Shown in pieces: positions 1 through 9,520 of a stretch of DNA of 64,000 nt. The DNA comes from Megamerina dolium (taxonomy: Eukaryota; Arthropoda; Insecta; Diptera; Megamerinidae). How positions within the stretch are numbered: the first letter of the stretch is position 1; every line of letters begins with the position of its first letter. The position numbers and the translations under genes are program-made. The notes below the pieces were generated by a model, which worked only from the letters and a program-made list of their open reading frames with translations, was not told the DNA's origin and searched no databases. The stretch is from the NCBI GenBank assembly GCA_963854835.1, contig OY978530.1, positions 10,455,872 to 10,519,871 of the forward strand, in the 5' to 3' direction.

Positions 1-108
1 TAAACTATGTAAGAAAGCTCGCAAAAAATAGCAAACATTAATAAGACATTTTTTTTTTCATCAATTACCTATCCCAATAACAAAACCGTAAAGCATGACT
101 AAGCAACT

Positions 109-534
<426 letters not shown>

Positions 535-560
<26 letters not shown>
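535..560. repeat. (CA)n microsatellite
   Basis: A short (AC)n run of about 13 units following imperfect CATA repeats. Confidence 0.9.
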
Positions 561-562
<2 letters not shown>

Positions 563-650
563 ATGCACTTACTATATCAACCGCTACAAGTCATATCTGC
601 CTGCTACCGATCATGCTAGCCTGGTAGCACAGCTCGATTCAATATAATCA

Positions 651-1060
651 TCACGCCTAAGCCACGCCGCCACACCCTCCGCCCACCCACGCCGTCACAC
701 CTAAGCCACCCCCACCAGACCCTCCGTCCCAACGCCCCCACTCCTCACACCTAAGCCACCCCTCCACACCCTCAGCCCCAACGCCCCCCACTCCTCACAT
801 CTAGGCCACCCCTCCACACCCTTCCGCCCACCCATCACGCCATCTCCCCCTCACACACCTATCAAGATAGCTGCCACCGTGCCACGCCTTTCTCACTCTT
901 ACACACTGCGAAGATAGCTTCACACATGCCGCCTCCCTCACACACACACATGCCCTCTCCCTCACACACACTGCCGATCTACTGTCTCCCTCTAACACAC
1001 AGCTAAGATAGCTTCAAACATGTCGATCTTCCGTCTCACTCTAACACACACGTTTAGATA
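651..1060. repeat. C-rich degenerate minisatellite
   Basis: Two blocks. In 651-850 a unit of about 50 bp recurs, each copy beginning near CCTAAGCCAC at about 657, 700, 751 and 801, with diverged CCACACCCTC-type tails. From about 850 to 1060 a different unit recurs, with CTCACACAC and AAGATAGCT words. The strong C/A versus G/T strand bias is unlike the AT-rich surroundings. No coding potential is recognised. Confidence 0.7.
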
Positions 1061-1895
1061 GCTGATCCAGAAACCTCATATTATATCTACTGTCTTTCTT
1101 TTCCTCTTTCTTCTTCTTTCTGCATTCCGCTGCATAATGCCCACGCCGACCGCACGAATAACATTTTACATTCTTTTTGTCTTTTTTGCTGCCGTTGTTG
1201 CTATGCGATTGCTCAGATGATTTCTTCTGCTTTGTTACTGCGTAATATGCGTGATTTTCACCGTTAGAACTATTTTCTCCCTTGCTTTGCCTTCGCTCGC
1301 CCTCCTCTAGAAGCTTTACCTTTAATGTATTCAACGATGGAAATGTTTCTCTTGCTTCGATTGCAACAACAAAATTGTCATACGCTTCCGGCAAGCTGGA
1401 TAAAAGAATTATAGAGAGAATCTCCTCTGGTAAATTCGTATCGATTTCTGCTAGCATATCTACTCTTTCAGAAAATTCATTTATATGTGCAGACATAACT
1501 GTACCCTCTTGCAATTTCAATGACATTAACCGCTTAAACAAGGTCACTTTCCGAGCTGCTCCCTTGCGATTGTAAATGTCTCGAAGAGCATTCCAGGCTT
1601 AAAACGAAGTCTTACTGTATTTTACATAATTCAGCTGCGAAGAATGAAGACACAAGATAATAGTCGCTAACGCCTTTTGGTCTTTCGCTTCGAATTGTGC
1701 CTTAGAATCTGCTGTTGTTCCTGCATTCAAATTCCCTGATATCACTGGCCAGAGCTCATTGTGTATTAATACACTTTTCATCTGAATGGCCCAAGATGCA
1801 TAGTTATTTTCATTTAGTTTATCAAATGAGTAAAGTCCCGCCGAACTCATTTCGTTTGCGTCTTTATTTAAATGATTTTTTTTTTTATGTTTCAA
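1041..1895 (-). pseudogene. Copia-type retrotransposon Gag remnant
   Basis: Reading from 1895 down, the first piece (1599-1895, 98 aa) contains LNENNYASWAIQMKSVL, the conserved N-terminal block of Copia-family Gag (the 'W..M' core). After a frame break the second piece (1041-1547, 168 aa) carries the rest of the Gag helical domain, a basic linker and one CCHC zinc knuckle, CYSCGRRGHYAAEC, used for RNA packaging in virus-like particles. Protease, integrase and RT do not follow; C-rich minisatellite DNA does. The remnant is therefore truncated at its 3' side and frameshifted. A tRNA-iMet-type primer site lies just upstream at 2002-2016, as expected for Copia. The family call is firm; the exact lineage is unknown. 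Confidence 0.85.
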
Positions 1896-2001
1896 TCAGT
1901 CGCGACACACGCGTAATACTTAGCGACGAACACTAGATATCGACAAACGATTTTGGAAATCACAAAACTATAAACCGAACAAACGCCAGCCAGCTGCTCA
2001 C

Positions 2002-2016
2002 GCTGGGCCCATAACC
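2002..2016 (-). other. Copia-type primer binding site (internal tRNA-iMet)
   Basis: On the plus strand GCTGGGCCCATAACC matches the anticodon-arm region of eukaryotic initiator methionine tRNA, so the minus strand (element sense) is complementary to it. Copia elements prime from a half-molecule of tRNA-iMet rather than from the tRNA 3' end. It sits about 110 bp upstream of the Copia Gag start and next to TGTTAGC, which would be the end of a 5' LTR read on the minus strand. The LTR itself cannot be delimited because no partner is present. Confidence 0.7.
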
Positions 2017-2194
2017 GATGTTAGCAAAGAAACGCAGTTTATATGTTTCGCGTTGTACGGTTTATTAAGAACTAAAAACTAAGTTACAATAAGTCAATGC
2101 GCTAAGCACGTATATATAAATATATGTATGTTTTTTTTTTTTTTTTTTTTTTGACAATTCTACACAGAGATGTATTTAGTATTGCATTTCAACA

Positions 2195-3494
2195 GATTTA
2201 GTGCCTTGTAATTAATACATAATCTCGTCTGATTATTTTTCTTCTGTACCAAAACAATTTGTGAAGCATAAGGCGAATTACTATGTCTGATTGTTCCTTC
2301 ACGCAGTAGCTTATCAACCATATCACGCAACTTCAATCGTTTACAGATGTCTTGGAGCACAATGAAAAGGTAAAATATTCGTAAGGTGTATTTCCATTTC
2401 ATAATCGTTTTGTATACAAGTTATATTCTTTGGACGTAAACATGATTAAGAAATTATTGTCTCAAGTCTCTTTGCATAATCTTTATTTAACTTTGTATCG
2501 ATATCTAATGCATCATACTCATCGATTTCAATATTAAAAATTTCAGGTTAATTATTTGGATCACATACCTCAGAAGCCGAACCTAAATCAGATTTTTTTC
2601 TTTATTCTCATCACATAATAAATTTTGACTGATAAACTCAGAGTTCTTTGATTTTTAATAGAAGTTTTTATTTTAATCAATTTATTTTTAGAATAAACAA
2701 ATTTAGTTGGCTTATGGCCCTTATTTCTACTTTCATTTCCCAAATTATAAAATCTTAGTTTATTTACTTTACTTTTATTTTTTATTTGTACCAAATGGAT
2801 GTTAAATTCTTTCAAAAAATCTCTTCCTAAAAGTAATGGCAAGACCATGAAGAGGTCAGGCAAAACAAGCAAATTAACTTTAGCAATTATATTATTAAAT
2901 TTAATAAAACAATGCATTTCTCCATGAATTTCCAATTTAGCGCCCTCCAAACCAGAATACTTTGTTGTAGAGGGTCTGAATTCAACTGAACCTGGCTACC
3001 CGTGTCACATAGACACGAAAATTGTTCAAATAATTTATTTTGAGCTTGAACCAAATCAAAAGTAACTCTTACCAAGTTCACAGCATCAGTTTTTCTTGGA
3101 TTTGGACAATCTTTGTAAACATGTCCCATTTTCCAACATTTAAAGCATGAACCCGTTGGACTTTTTGGATATGGACAACTATCCTGATGGTGACCAGTTT
3201 TGGAACAATTGTAACATTTAATCACACCAATAGATGTTGATGTCGTTTTTCAGTGGGGATCCCAGCAGAACTTGAATTTGGCTTTGACCGACTGTTTTCA
3301 GCAATTGAATTATTTAGCATGAATCGTGCTTCAAATCGATCCAATAAATCTTCTAAATCATCCATAATTTTTGCTGAACGTAGATAAACTGTTTCACTTG
3401 ATCGTAATCCATCTATGATGTAATCGATTAATTCAACATCATAAACACGTCCTTGTGAGGCTATTAATTGCATTTCAATCACATAACGTTTCAA
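2195..3494 (-). pseudogene. Gypsy-type retrotransposon Gag-PR-RT remnant, duplicon copy 1
   Basis: Read on the minus strand. 3494-3222 is the Gag C-terminal part (YVIEMQLIASQGRVYDVELIDYI). 3225-2887 holds two CCHC zinc knuckles ([14 protein letters not shown] and [14 protein letters not shown]), then the protease start LCDTGSQVQ with an Asp-Thr-Gly active site. 2950-2588 continues the protease region (LPLLLGRDFLKEFNI, the conserved G-R-D-F flap block). 2402-2195 is the N-terminal edge of RT (EGTIRHSNSPYASQIVLVQKK, TRLCINYKALN). The gene is cut at 2195, before the RT catalytic block, and has several frame breaks, including a 1-bp deletion near 3495 relative to copy 2. The RT continues only in copy 2 (23900-24341). 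Confidence 0.88.
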
Positions 3495-3505
3495 GTTTCA
3501 GCCTT

Positions 3506-3547
3506 CGTATTCCAAACACGAGGTTGGCATCTCGTGTTTGGAATACG
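3506..3547. repeat. Perfect 17-bp-arm palindrome at the Gypsy/piggyBac-like junction
   Basis: Left arm CGTATTCCAAACACGAG (3506-3522), 8-nt spacer (3523-3530), right arm CTCGTGTTTGGAATACG (3531-3547); pairing is perfect and stops at both edges. It lies where Gag coding sequence ends and piggyBac-like coding sequence begins. It is preserved at 28865-28906 in the second copy. Confidence 0.95.
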
Positions 3548-3579
3548 GACCTCGATTTCAGCATTAACTTCATCCAAAA

Positions 3580-4389
3580 TTGCGTTTTGCCGTCGTACTG
3601 GCACTACATTTTCTCTTTTTCCATCACCGTGTGAGTGACGAAGAACTAATTGATGATAACGAGTTGACAACAGAAGTACCAGCTATAATGGATGTACGTG
3701 GGGAATTTGAATTAGAGCATGAATCAGATGCGTCTACGCCTCCATGTTCAGGGTGTTCATCGTATTCTAAAAAAGCCACTAAGCATATTGCAGAAAAGGA
3801 TTTTGGTACACCTAATTGGAAGAAAACCAAACGTGTTGATTTTAATTTCGCTCCGCCTGATGAAGCAGCTATTGAACCACTGCAAAAAAATCATTAAATC
3901 TATGAGAGTCTAAGTACAGTTCATGATTATTCTCTTCTGGTGTCTCTCCTGCTGCTTATTTGACATTTCTCTCAGCTGGAAAAACACCGTTTGAATTGTT
4001 TCTATAGTTTTTCGATGAAGAAATAATGGAAAAACTCATCGTAAAGACAAATATATATGCTCATTAGAATAATTCCGTTATAGATATTAAACAGCAGATG
4101 TATCGTTTTATCGGAATTTTGATACTAAGTGGCTATTATAAAGTACCTCACGTTGAACATTATTGAGTTCACAGAAAACACTTGGTATATATATAGTAAA
4201 ACAAGCATTATTACGTAATAACTTCCAGTTGATAAAAAATTCCATTTAATGGATAATAATGGCATTGATGCTGCAGAAAGATTTGCTAAAGTGCGTCCTC
4301 TTATTCAGAATTTAAACCGTAAATATATGTGATTTGGCGTTTTTGAGACATTATTGTCTATTGATGAACAAATAATACCGTATATATAT
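3580..4389 (+). pseudogene. Decayed piggyBac-like transposase, N-terminal half (copy 1)
   Basis: An acidic N-terminal stretch (SDEELIDDNELTTEVPAIMD), then a segment like the piggyBac pre-catalytic region (GTPNWKKTKRVDFNFAP). After frame changes come TPFELF, FRFIGILILSGYYKVPHVEH-like and LSIDEQIIPYI, which resembles the piggyBac LTIDEQ block holding the first catalytic Asp. Multiple stops and frame shifts make it a pseudogene. The gene is interrupted immediately after IDEQIIPYI by the LTR element at 4390 and resumes at 8314. It is a different, more diverged lineage than the piggyBac at 36762. Confidence 0.7.
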
Positions 4390-4826
4390 TGTAACGAGTA
4401 TCGATAGTTGATTACTCATCACTATTGTGACTGACTCTATTGGCAGCATCGAAACGAATGTCAACAAAAAGAAATAAGCGATAACCAGAACAAGCCAACG
4501 AGAAAGGAAGAGAAGAATCTCGATAAAGGAAGATTCTGGGGTGTTGCCAACAGAGTATAAATAGAGCCAGTGTTAAGAAGGAAAATCAATCTACTTCCGA
4601 ACGTGATTGCGAAAACATTGATACAGAGGCAAAAGTTGCAAGTACATTTAAGTGTTATAGTAAATAGTTGATTGTAAACAGTGTTGATTGTAAATAGAGA
4701 TTATTAAATAAATTGTTGTTGTATATAGTTGTACAAAATAAGTGTTGCAGTTATCATTAACAGAATCCAGTGATCGAACAAGGTAATTCAAATAGAATTA
4801 AACGTTCACAGAATAAAAACGTAACA
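4390..4826 (+). repeat. 5' LTR of the Gag-integrase element
   Basis: Begins TGTAACGAGTATCGATAG and ends AAAAACGTAACA, with TG...CA ends. It holds a TATA motif at 4556-4563 and an AATAAA polyadenylation signal at 4707-4712, which fits U3-R-U5 order. Its length equals that of the 3' LTR (437 bp). Confidence 0.95.
4556..4563 (+). promoter_or_regulatory. TATA box of the 5' LTR promoter
   Basis: TATAAATA inside the LTR, about 150 bp upstream of AATAAA. This spacing suits U3 promoter and R polyadenylation signal. The same motif recurs in the 3' LTR (about 8039-8046). The transcription start was not determined. Confidence 0.65.
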
Positions 4827-4828
4827 AT

Positions 4829-4846
4829 TGGTGTCAGAAGTGGGAT
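4829..4846 (+). other. Primer binding site (tRNA-Leu-like)
   Basis: TGGTGTCAGAAGTGGGAT starts 2 nt after the 5' LTR. Its reverse complement ends ...CTGACACCA, a tRNA 3' end with CCA. The sequence resembles the tRNA-Leu-primed sites of Micropia/mdg3-type Gypsy elements; the tRNA identity is from memory and less certain than the site itself. Confidence 0.75.
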
Positions 4847-4855
4847 TCTGTAAAG

Positions 4856-7800
4856 ATGGTGAAAATTGACCAACTAAAAGTGGACCAGCTTAAAAAGCTG
4901 TTGGTAGAGATGAATCTATCGTCATCAGGTGCAAAGGCGGAACTGCTGGTGAGGCTGAGGCAAGCTATGGAGGCTAAGGGAATTAACGTAGAAGAACATG
5001 AGTTCTTCGAGGAAGCCGATATACAAGCAGTCATACACGCTGAGGAAGAAAGCAAGATAGATTCGAGTGGTCAACTAATGGAACTCATGAAATCCATGAT
5101 GCAACAACAGCAGCAGCAACTGCAAGGAATTAATGCGAAGTTACAAGAAAATGCGTCTCGCATTGACTCCAAGTTTCAAGAACATTCGGTACGTCAAGAA
5201 AACGCTATGGGAGAGTTCCAGAAAACAATTGACTCCAAGTTTCAAGAACATTCGGTACGTCAAGAAAACGCTATGGGAGAATTCCAGAAAACAATTGACT
5301 ACAAGTTTCAAGAACATTCGGCTCGCCAAGAACACGTCATCGAAAATCTACAAAAAGGAATTGAACTTAGATTTCAGGAAATTTCCGGAGCTATTAATGA
5401 CAAAGTCACAGAGCTGAAAGAACACGTGGATGAGTTGGATGATAAGCTGAAGGAACATGTCGACGACTGGGAAGATAAGTTCGAGAAATTACAGCACGAA
5501 CTCAATCAACTAAAAATAAATGGACCAGCCACATCAGTGATTAGAGATTCAAGTACAATCAAACTAAAGTCACCAACATTTGACGGAAGCACGCCATTCA
5601 ATATCTTCAAGCTTCAATTCGAGACAACAGCGTCGAAGAATAAATGGGATGATAGCGACAAGACTGCTGCTTTAATAGTCGCATTAAAAGGTAATGCTTC
5701 CGAGGTGTTACAGATGATTCCAGAGAAAGATCGTGGTAGCTATCAGTCACTGATGGACACACTCCAGCGAAAATATGGAAATGAATACAAGAGTCAATTA
5801 CATCGAGTGGAATTGAGATCGCGAGTGCAACGGAGTAATGAGAGCCTTCAGGAATTCGCTTCCGATATTGAGCGCTTATGTCATCTTGCGTTCTCCGGTA
5901 ATTCGGAAGAGTTCGTCGAAAAAATAAAAATAGAGGCATTCATAGATGGCATACGTGATGGAGAGACAAAGCATGCCCTAGTCATGTCACCCAGGAGTAC
6001 TTATGCCGAAACAGTCAGTAGTGCCTTGACATATGAAGCCGCCAGTTTAATGTGTCAACCAGTGCCACGTGTACGCCAATTAGAAACAAAAACAACAGAT
6101 CTGGTTGAAGCAGTGCGTCAGGCAGTAAAATCAGTAGTTCAGCCTCAAGTAGCAACAGGTCGACGTGAAAACAAATTTAATGGTAAGTGCTTCATTTGCG
6201 ACAAACGAGGGCATATAGCGCGTGATTGCAATCAATCGAATATGAAGCCTAAAGGTAGAACAAGGAATCAACGCAAAAATAAATTTGCCGGTAAGTGCTT
6301 CATATGCCATCGAAGAGGACACATGGCGCGGAATTGTCGTCTACGACACAAGCAACAAAGATCGAATTCACCAGGACAACGAAAGGACGATCGTGATGTC
6401 ATTCATCGTAGTAAAGCTTATACTCCATATCGTCGTACTTGCACCGTAGATAGTAAACATTGTTCTCGGGAAAGAAACCAGAATCACATTGTTAACCTAC
6501 GTGTTACGAATGTATTGTCGGAAGAGTCATGGAAAACCGAACGAGTTCAAGAAGATCAGCGGAACGACCCAGATCTCGCAAAGATTATGGAATATAAGGA
6601 GCAGGGCATACGTCCAGATTGGCAAGAAATGGCTAATGAGAGTCCAATAACGAAGGCATACTGGGCGCAGTGGCAAAGCCTGCACTTACGAGACGGATGT
6701 TTATTCCGAACATGGGAAAGTGAAGATGGAAAAATCACTTATGATCTGCTGGTGGTACCCAAGGCAAGAATAAATGAAGTGATAGCTGAGTATCACAATG
6801 TCTCCTGTGGAGGGCATTTGGGAATCACCAAAACCGTCGAGAAAATAAAGAAACGATTTTATTGGGTTGGATGCCATGACCATGTCGCTGATTGGATTCG
6901 GAAGTGTAAGCAATGTGCAATGGCCAAAGGTCCCACTAAGAAAAGTCGTGGTAAGATGCACCAATACACCGTGGGTGCTCCATTCGAGCGAATTGCTATG
7001 GACATAGCTGGACCATTTCCAATAAGCAACGCAGGAAACAAGTATGTTCTGGTGGTTATAGATTACTTCAGTAAATGGCCTGAAGTATACCCCATTCCAA
7101 ATCAAGAAGCTAGTACAGTTGCGGATGTATTCGTCAACCAATGGATTACTCGTTTTGGTGTACCGATGGAATTACACTCAGACCAAGGTCGAAATTTCGA
7201 ATCAGTTGTATTCCAAGAGATATGCCGTATGCTGGGTATATACAAAACTCGTACAACACCTTTGCATCCACAATCTGATGGCATGGTAGAACGATTTAAC
7301 CGTACCTTGGAGGAATATTTGAGAAAAGTCGTAGATAAATACCAAAGAGACTGGGATGTACATATACCAATGTTCCTCATGGCATATCGATGCGCACAAC
7401 ATGATACGACGGCTACTACACCGGCAATGGCAATTTTTGGAAACGAGTTAAGACTGCCAGCTGATTTAAAATTTGGAGTTGTAACACCAACGAGATCAAC
7501 CGAAGGAAATTATACTAGCGAAAAGCGGGAACAGTTGGATGAAGTACATCGGTTCATCAGAGAGCGGTCGCAGATGATAAGCGATAAGATGAAGGCCAGG
7601 TATGACTTGAAAGCAAATTCAGAAGGGTTCTATGAAGGAGAGCTTGTAATGCTTCATAATCCACAACGAAAGAAAGGCCTGTCTCCTAAACTACAGACTC
7701 ATTGGGAAGGACCATATGAGATTATAGCAAAGATAAATGACGTAGTGTATCGCATTCAACGTGCCTGGAATAAAAGAGCAAAGTTTAAAGTAGTGCACTT

Positions 7801-7861
7801 GGAGCGACTTGCGCCATATCGAGGGGAAGTAAAAAAACTTGTTCGGGACGAACAAGGTTAA
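4856..7861 (+). CDS. Gag-integrase fusion protein of an LTR retrotransposon (1001 aa, intact)
   Basis: The ATG lies 10 nt after the primer site and the frame is open to a TAA at the polypurine tract. Domains: SAP-like DNA-binding motif (about 5-38, VDQLKKLLVEMNLSSSGAKA); a Gln-rich and coiled-coil region (about 80-225) with three tandem 22-residue repeats; a Gag capsid-like region (about 230-420); two CCHC knuckles (C445-C448-H453-C458 and C481-C484-H489-C494); a short basic linker. Directly after comes integrase: zinc domain H647-H654-C684-C687, catalytic D716, D776, E812 (35 residues between the last two) and a C-terminal GPYEIIAKI-type module near 960. No Asp-Thr/Ser-Gly protease, no YxDD RT and no RNase H lie between residues 494 and 646. 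Predicted roles are RNA packaging and cDNA integration in the nucleus. Intact frame plus near-identical LTRs argue for recent function. Confidence 0.93.
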   Translation: MVKIDQLKVDQLKKLLVEMNLSSSGAKAELLVRLRQAMEAKGINVEEHEFFEEADIQAVIHAEEESKIDSSGQLMELMKSMMQQQQQQLQGINAKLQENASRIDSKFQEHSVRQENAMGEFQKTIDSKFQEHSVRQENAMGEFQKTIDYKFQEHSARQEHVIENLQKGIELRFQEISGAINDKVTELKEHVDELDDKLKEHVDDWEDKFEKLQHELNQLKINGPATSVIRDSSTIKLKSPTFDGSTPFNIFKLQFETTASKNKWDDSDKTAALIVALKGNASEVLQMIPEKDRGSYQSLMDTLQRKYGNEYKSQLHRVELRSRVQRSNESLQEFASDIERLCHLAFSGNSEEFVEKIKIEAFIDGIRDGETKHALVMSPRSTYAETVSSALTYEAASLMCQPVPRVRQLETKTTDLVEAVRQAVKSVVQPQVATGRRENKFNGKCFICDKRGHIARDCNQSNMKPKGRTRNQRKNKFAGKCFICHRRGHMARNCRLRHKQQRSNSPGQRKDDRDVIHRSKAYTPYRRTCTVDSKHCSRERNQNHIVNLRVTNVLSEESWKTERVQEDQRNDPDLAKIMEYKEQGIRPDWQEMANESPITKAYWAQWQSLHLRDGCLFRTWESEDGKITYDLLVVPKARINEVIAEYHNVSCGGHLGITKTVEKIKKRFYWVGCHDHVADWIRKCKQCAMAKGPTKKSRGKMHQYTVGAPFERIAMDIAGPFPISNAGNKYVLVVIDYFSKWPEVYPIPNQEASTVADVFVNQWITRFGVPMELHSDQGRNFESVVFQEICRMLGIYKTRTTPLHPQSDGMVERFNRTLEEYLRKVVDKYQRDWDVHIPMFLMAYRCAQHDTTATTPAMAIFGNELRLPADLKFGVVTPTRSTEGNYTSEKREQLDEVHRFIRERSQMISDKMKARYDLKANSEGFYEGELVMLHNPQRKKGLSPKLQTHWEGPYEIIAKINDVVYRIQRAWNKRAKFKVVHLERLAPYRGEVKKLVRDEQG
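5162..5359 (+). repeat. Three 66-bp tandem repeats in the Gag coiled coil
   Basis: Units start at 5162, 5228 and 5294. The first two differ at one base that I can see; the third is more diverged in its second half. Each encodes 22 residues beginning DSKFQEHSVRQENAM, so the frame is kept and the heptad-like helix is lengthened. Confidence 0.95.
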
Positions 7862-7872
7862 GAGGAGGGCAG
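7860..7872 (+). other. Polypurine tract
   Basis: AAGAGGAGGGCAG immediately precedes the TG of the 3' LTR and overlaps the stop codon of the Gag-integrase gene. It is the expected plus-strand priming site, interrupted by one C. Confidence 0.85.
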
Positions 7873-8309
7873 TGTAACGAGTATCGATAGTTGATTACTC
7901 ATCACTATTGTGACTGACTCTATTGGCAGCATCGAAACGAATGTCAACAAAAAGAAATAAGCGATAACCAGAACAAGCCAACGAGAAAGGAAGAGAAGAA
8001 TCTCGATAAAGGAAGATTCTGGGGTGTTGCCAACAGAGTATAAATAGAGCCAGTGTTAAGAAGGAAAATCAATCTACTTCCGAACGTGATTGCGAAAACA
8101 TTGATACAGAGGCAAAAGTTGCAAGTACATTTAAGTGTTATAGTAAATAGTTGATTGTAAACAGTGTTGATTGTAAATAGAGATTATTAAATAAATTGTT
8201 GCTGTATATAGTTGTACAAAATAAGTGTTGCAGTTATCATTAACAGAATCCAGTGATCGAACAAGGTAATTCAAATAGAATTAAACGTTCACAGAATAAA
8301 AACGTAACA
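7873..8309 (+). repeat. 3' LTR of the Gag-integrase element
   Basis: 437 bp, identical to 4390-4826 except for one visible T-to-C change. It is followed by the second copy of the ATAT target duplication (8310-8313). Confidence 0.95.
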
Positions 8310-8807
8310 ATATAATACCAAAATATTTATATTTTGGTCGACATGTATATTGTATGCAAAATGCTTATCCGTAACAAACCAATTCGATTTGGTTTTACGT
8401 ACTAGACTCTTTGTTATTCTCTGGTTATTTATATGCAATAGCACCATATGTAGGATTGACTGTGCCATATGATAGGAATATAGGTTAAGGAGCTGCTGTC
8501 GAACTATTATTCTTGAAAGACGTTATAAATCCAGAACCATGCAATTTATTTATATAATTTCTTTTCCTCATATTATTTGTTTTGTTTATTGAGCGAAAGA
8601 CGTTTCAAAGCAACTATAAGAGCAAATCGTTTTAGAGGTGAAGAAAGTTTGCTTAAAAATGGCAAAGAACTTATAAAACAGAAATATGATTATTGTTACA
8701 AGACAAATAACAAGTTTTTTTGGGTCATCGATTTTGATGAATATAGTATCATTTTACAAAAAAATTTTGGATTTTATCATGGGCCTGGCACAACTCGTCA
8801 AAGTTGA
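8310..8807 (+). pseudogene. Decayed piggyBac-like transposase, C-terminal half (copy 1)
   Basis: It resumes after the LTR element with PYVGLTVPYDRNIG, then NPEPCNLFI. After a frame change, 8577-8807 reads LSERRFKATIRANRF ... ELIKQKYDYCYKTNNKFFWV, which follows the order of the piggyBac DDD-domain middle (the G-x-x-ATGTIR-x-NR-like block and the following K-G-x-x-D strand). Stops and shifts are frequent. In duplicon copy 2 the same gene is continuous across the empty site. Confidence 0.7.
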
Positions 8808-8809
8808 AT

Positions 8810-9520
8810 ATTTTTCATTATAATAACAAAAATGCCCGATTCTCATTTTAAGGCATGAAGAAGGTAAAATCGCCATAATTCGGTCTTTAAATATATTTAC
8901 TTGCTGTTTACTGCCGTTGAACTGGAATACATCACATAATTTTTTGACTTTATAATATTGGACACAACAGTTATACCTTTCAACTACATGTGATTTAAAA
9001 ATACCACTTCAAGGTATGAAAAAAAAATGAAAATGTTAAACTTTATACGTCCAGGGAAAAAAGTCCCAGTGAGTTCTGAATTAATTATTTTGTATGCTAA
9101 AGTATGATCCTCTGACTTTCAGCACGTCCAAACTTTCGACTCTTTGCGAAACTTCTTGGATATACCTTTGCTTATGCACGTCATAATTATGCCGATGCCT
9201 AAAAGTATGGCACATTTCCATTCAAAAAATTATTTGTATGATTTTTGTTTTATACAGGATGATTTTTTAGCACCTTACTCTTTGTTTTGCGGTGTTGCGT
9301 TTTTGGCAGCTAAACTGTTTTCGTGTAACATGTTACTTTCAAACATGTTCAGTTTGGTCTGTAATTTAACCATGAATCGACTTACGACCAACACTTGCAG
9401 ATTATTGAATTTTATTGTCAAAATTCATGCTTGGTTAAGAAAGTGCATCGTGCACTTTATAGAGTTTCTGAAATTTTTGCGTTTTGCTTCCCTAATCTCT
9501 TTATTGTAGAGTGTTAGAGT
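8810..9520. other. Probable piggyBac-like 3' remnant, no clear gene
   Basis: AT-rich. A 121-codon open stretch at 9144-9509 has no recognisable domain. In copy 2 it is disrupted by 12- and 40-bp length differences (30595-30960), which argues against constraint. It may be the tail of the piggyBac-like element. Confidence 0.4.

Larger units (their letters stand above)
4390..8309 (+). mobile_element. Non-autonomous LTR retrotransposon encoding a Gag-integrase fusion (no PR-RT-RNase H)
   Basis: A structurally complete 3920-bp LTR element: 437-bp LTRs at 4390-4826 and 7873-8309, an ATAT target duplication (4386-4389 and 8310-8313), a tRNA-type primer site at 4829 and a polypurine tract just before the 3' LTR. 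The one gene spans nearly the whole interior (4856-7861). It goes from Gag and zinc knuckles straight to integrase, so protease, RT and RNase H are missing while the frame stays open. The LTRs differ at one visible position (gttgTtgta in the 5' LTR, gttgCtgta in the 3' LTR), indicating recent insertion. Integrase type and architecture put it in Ty3/Gypsy. Copy 2 of the duplicon carries the intact pre-insertion site. RT must have been supplied in trans, which is an inference. Confidence 0.93.

Noticed and set aside
651..1060. Repeated C-rich units as a CRISPR-like or satellite array
   Set aside because: Units are degenerate, directly adjacent without unique spacers, and few. They fit a local minisatellite in a eukaryotic genome.
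2001..2017. Match to initiator tRNA as a possible tRNA gene
   Set aside because: Only the anticodon arm is present, with no acceptor or T arm. It is explained as a Copia primer binding site.
9144..9509. 121-codon open frame with hydrophobic stretches
   Set aside because: Its counterpart in duplicon copy 2 is broken by 12- and 40-bp length differences, and no domain is recognised.
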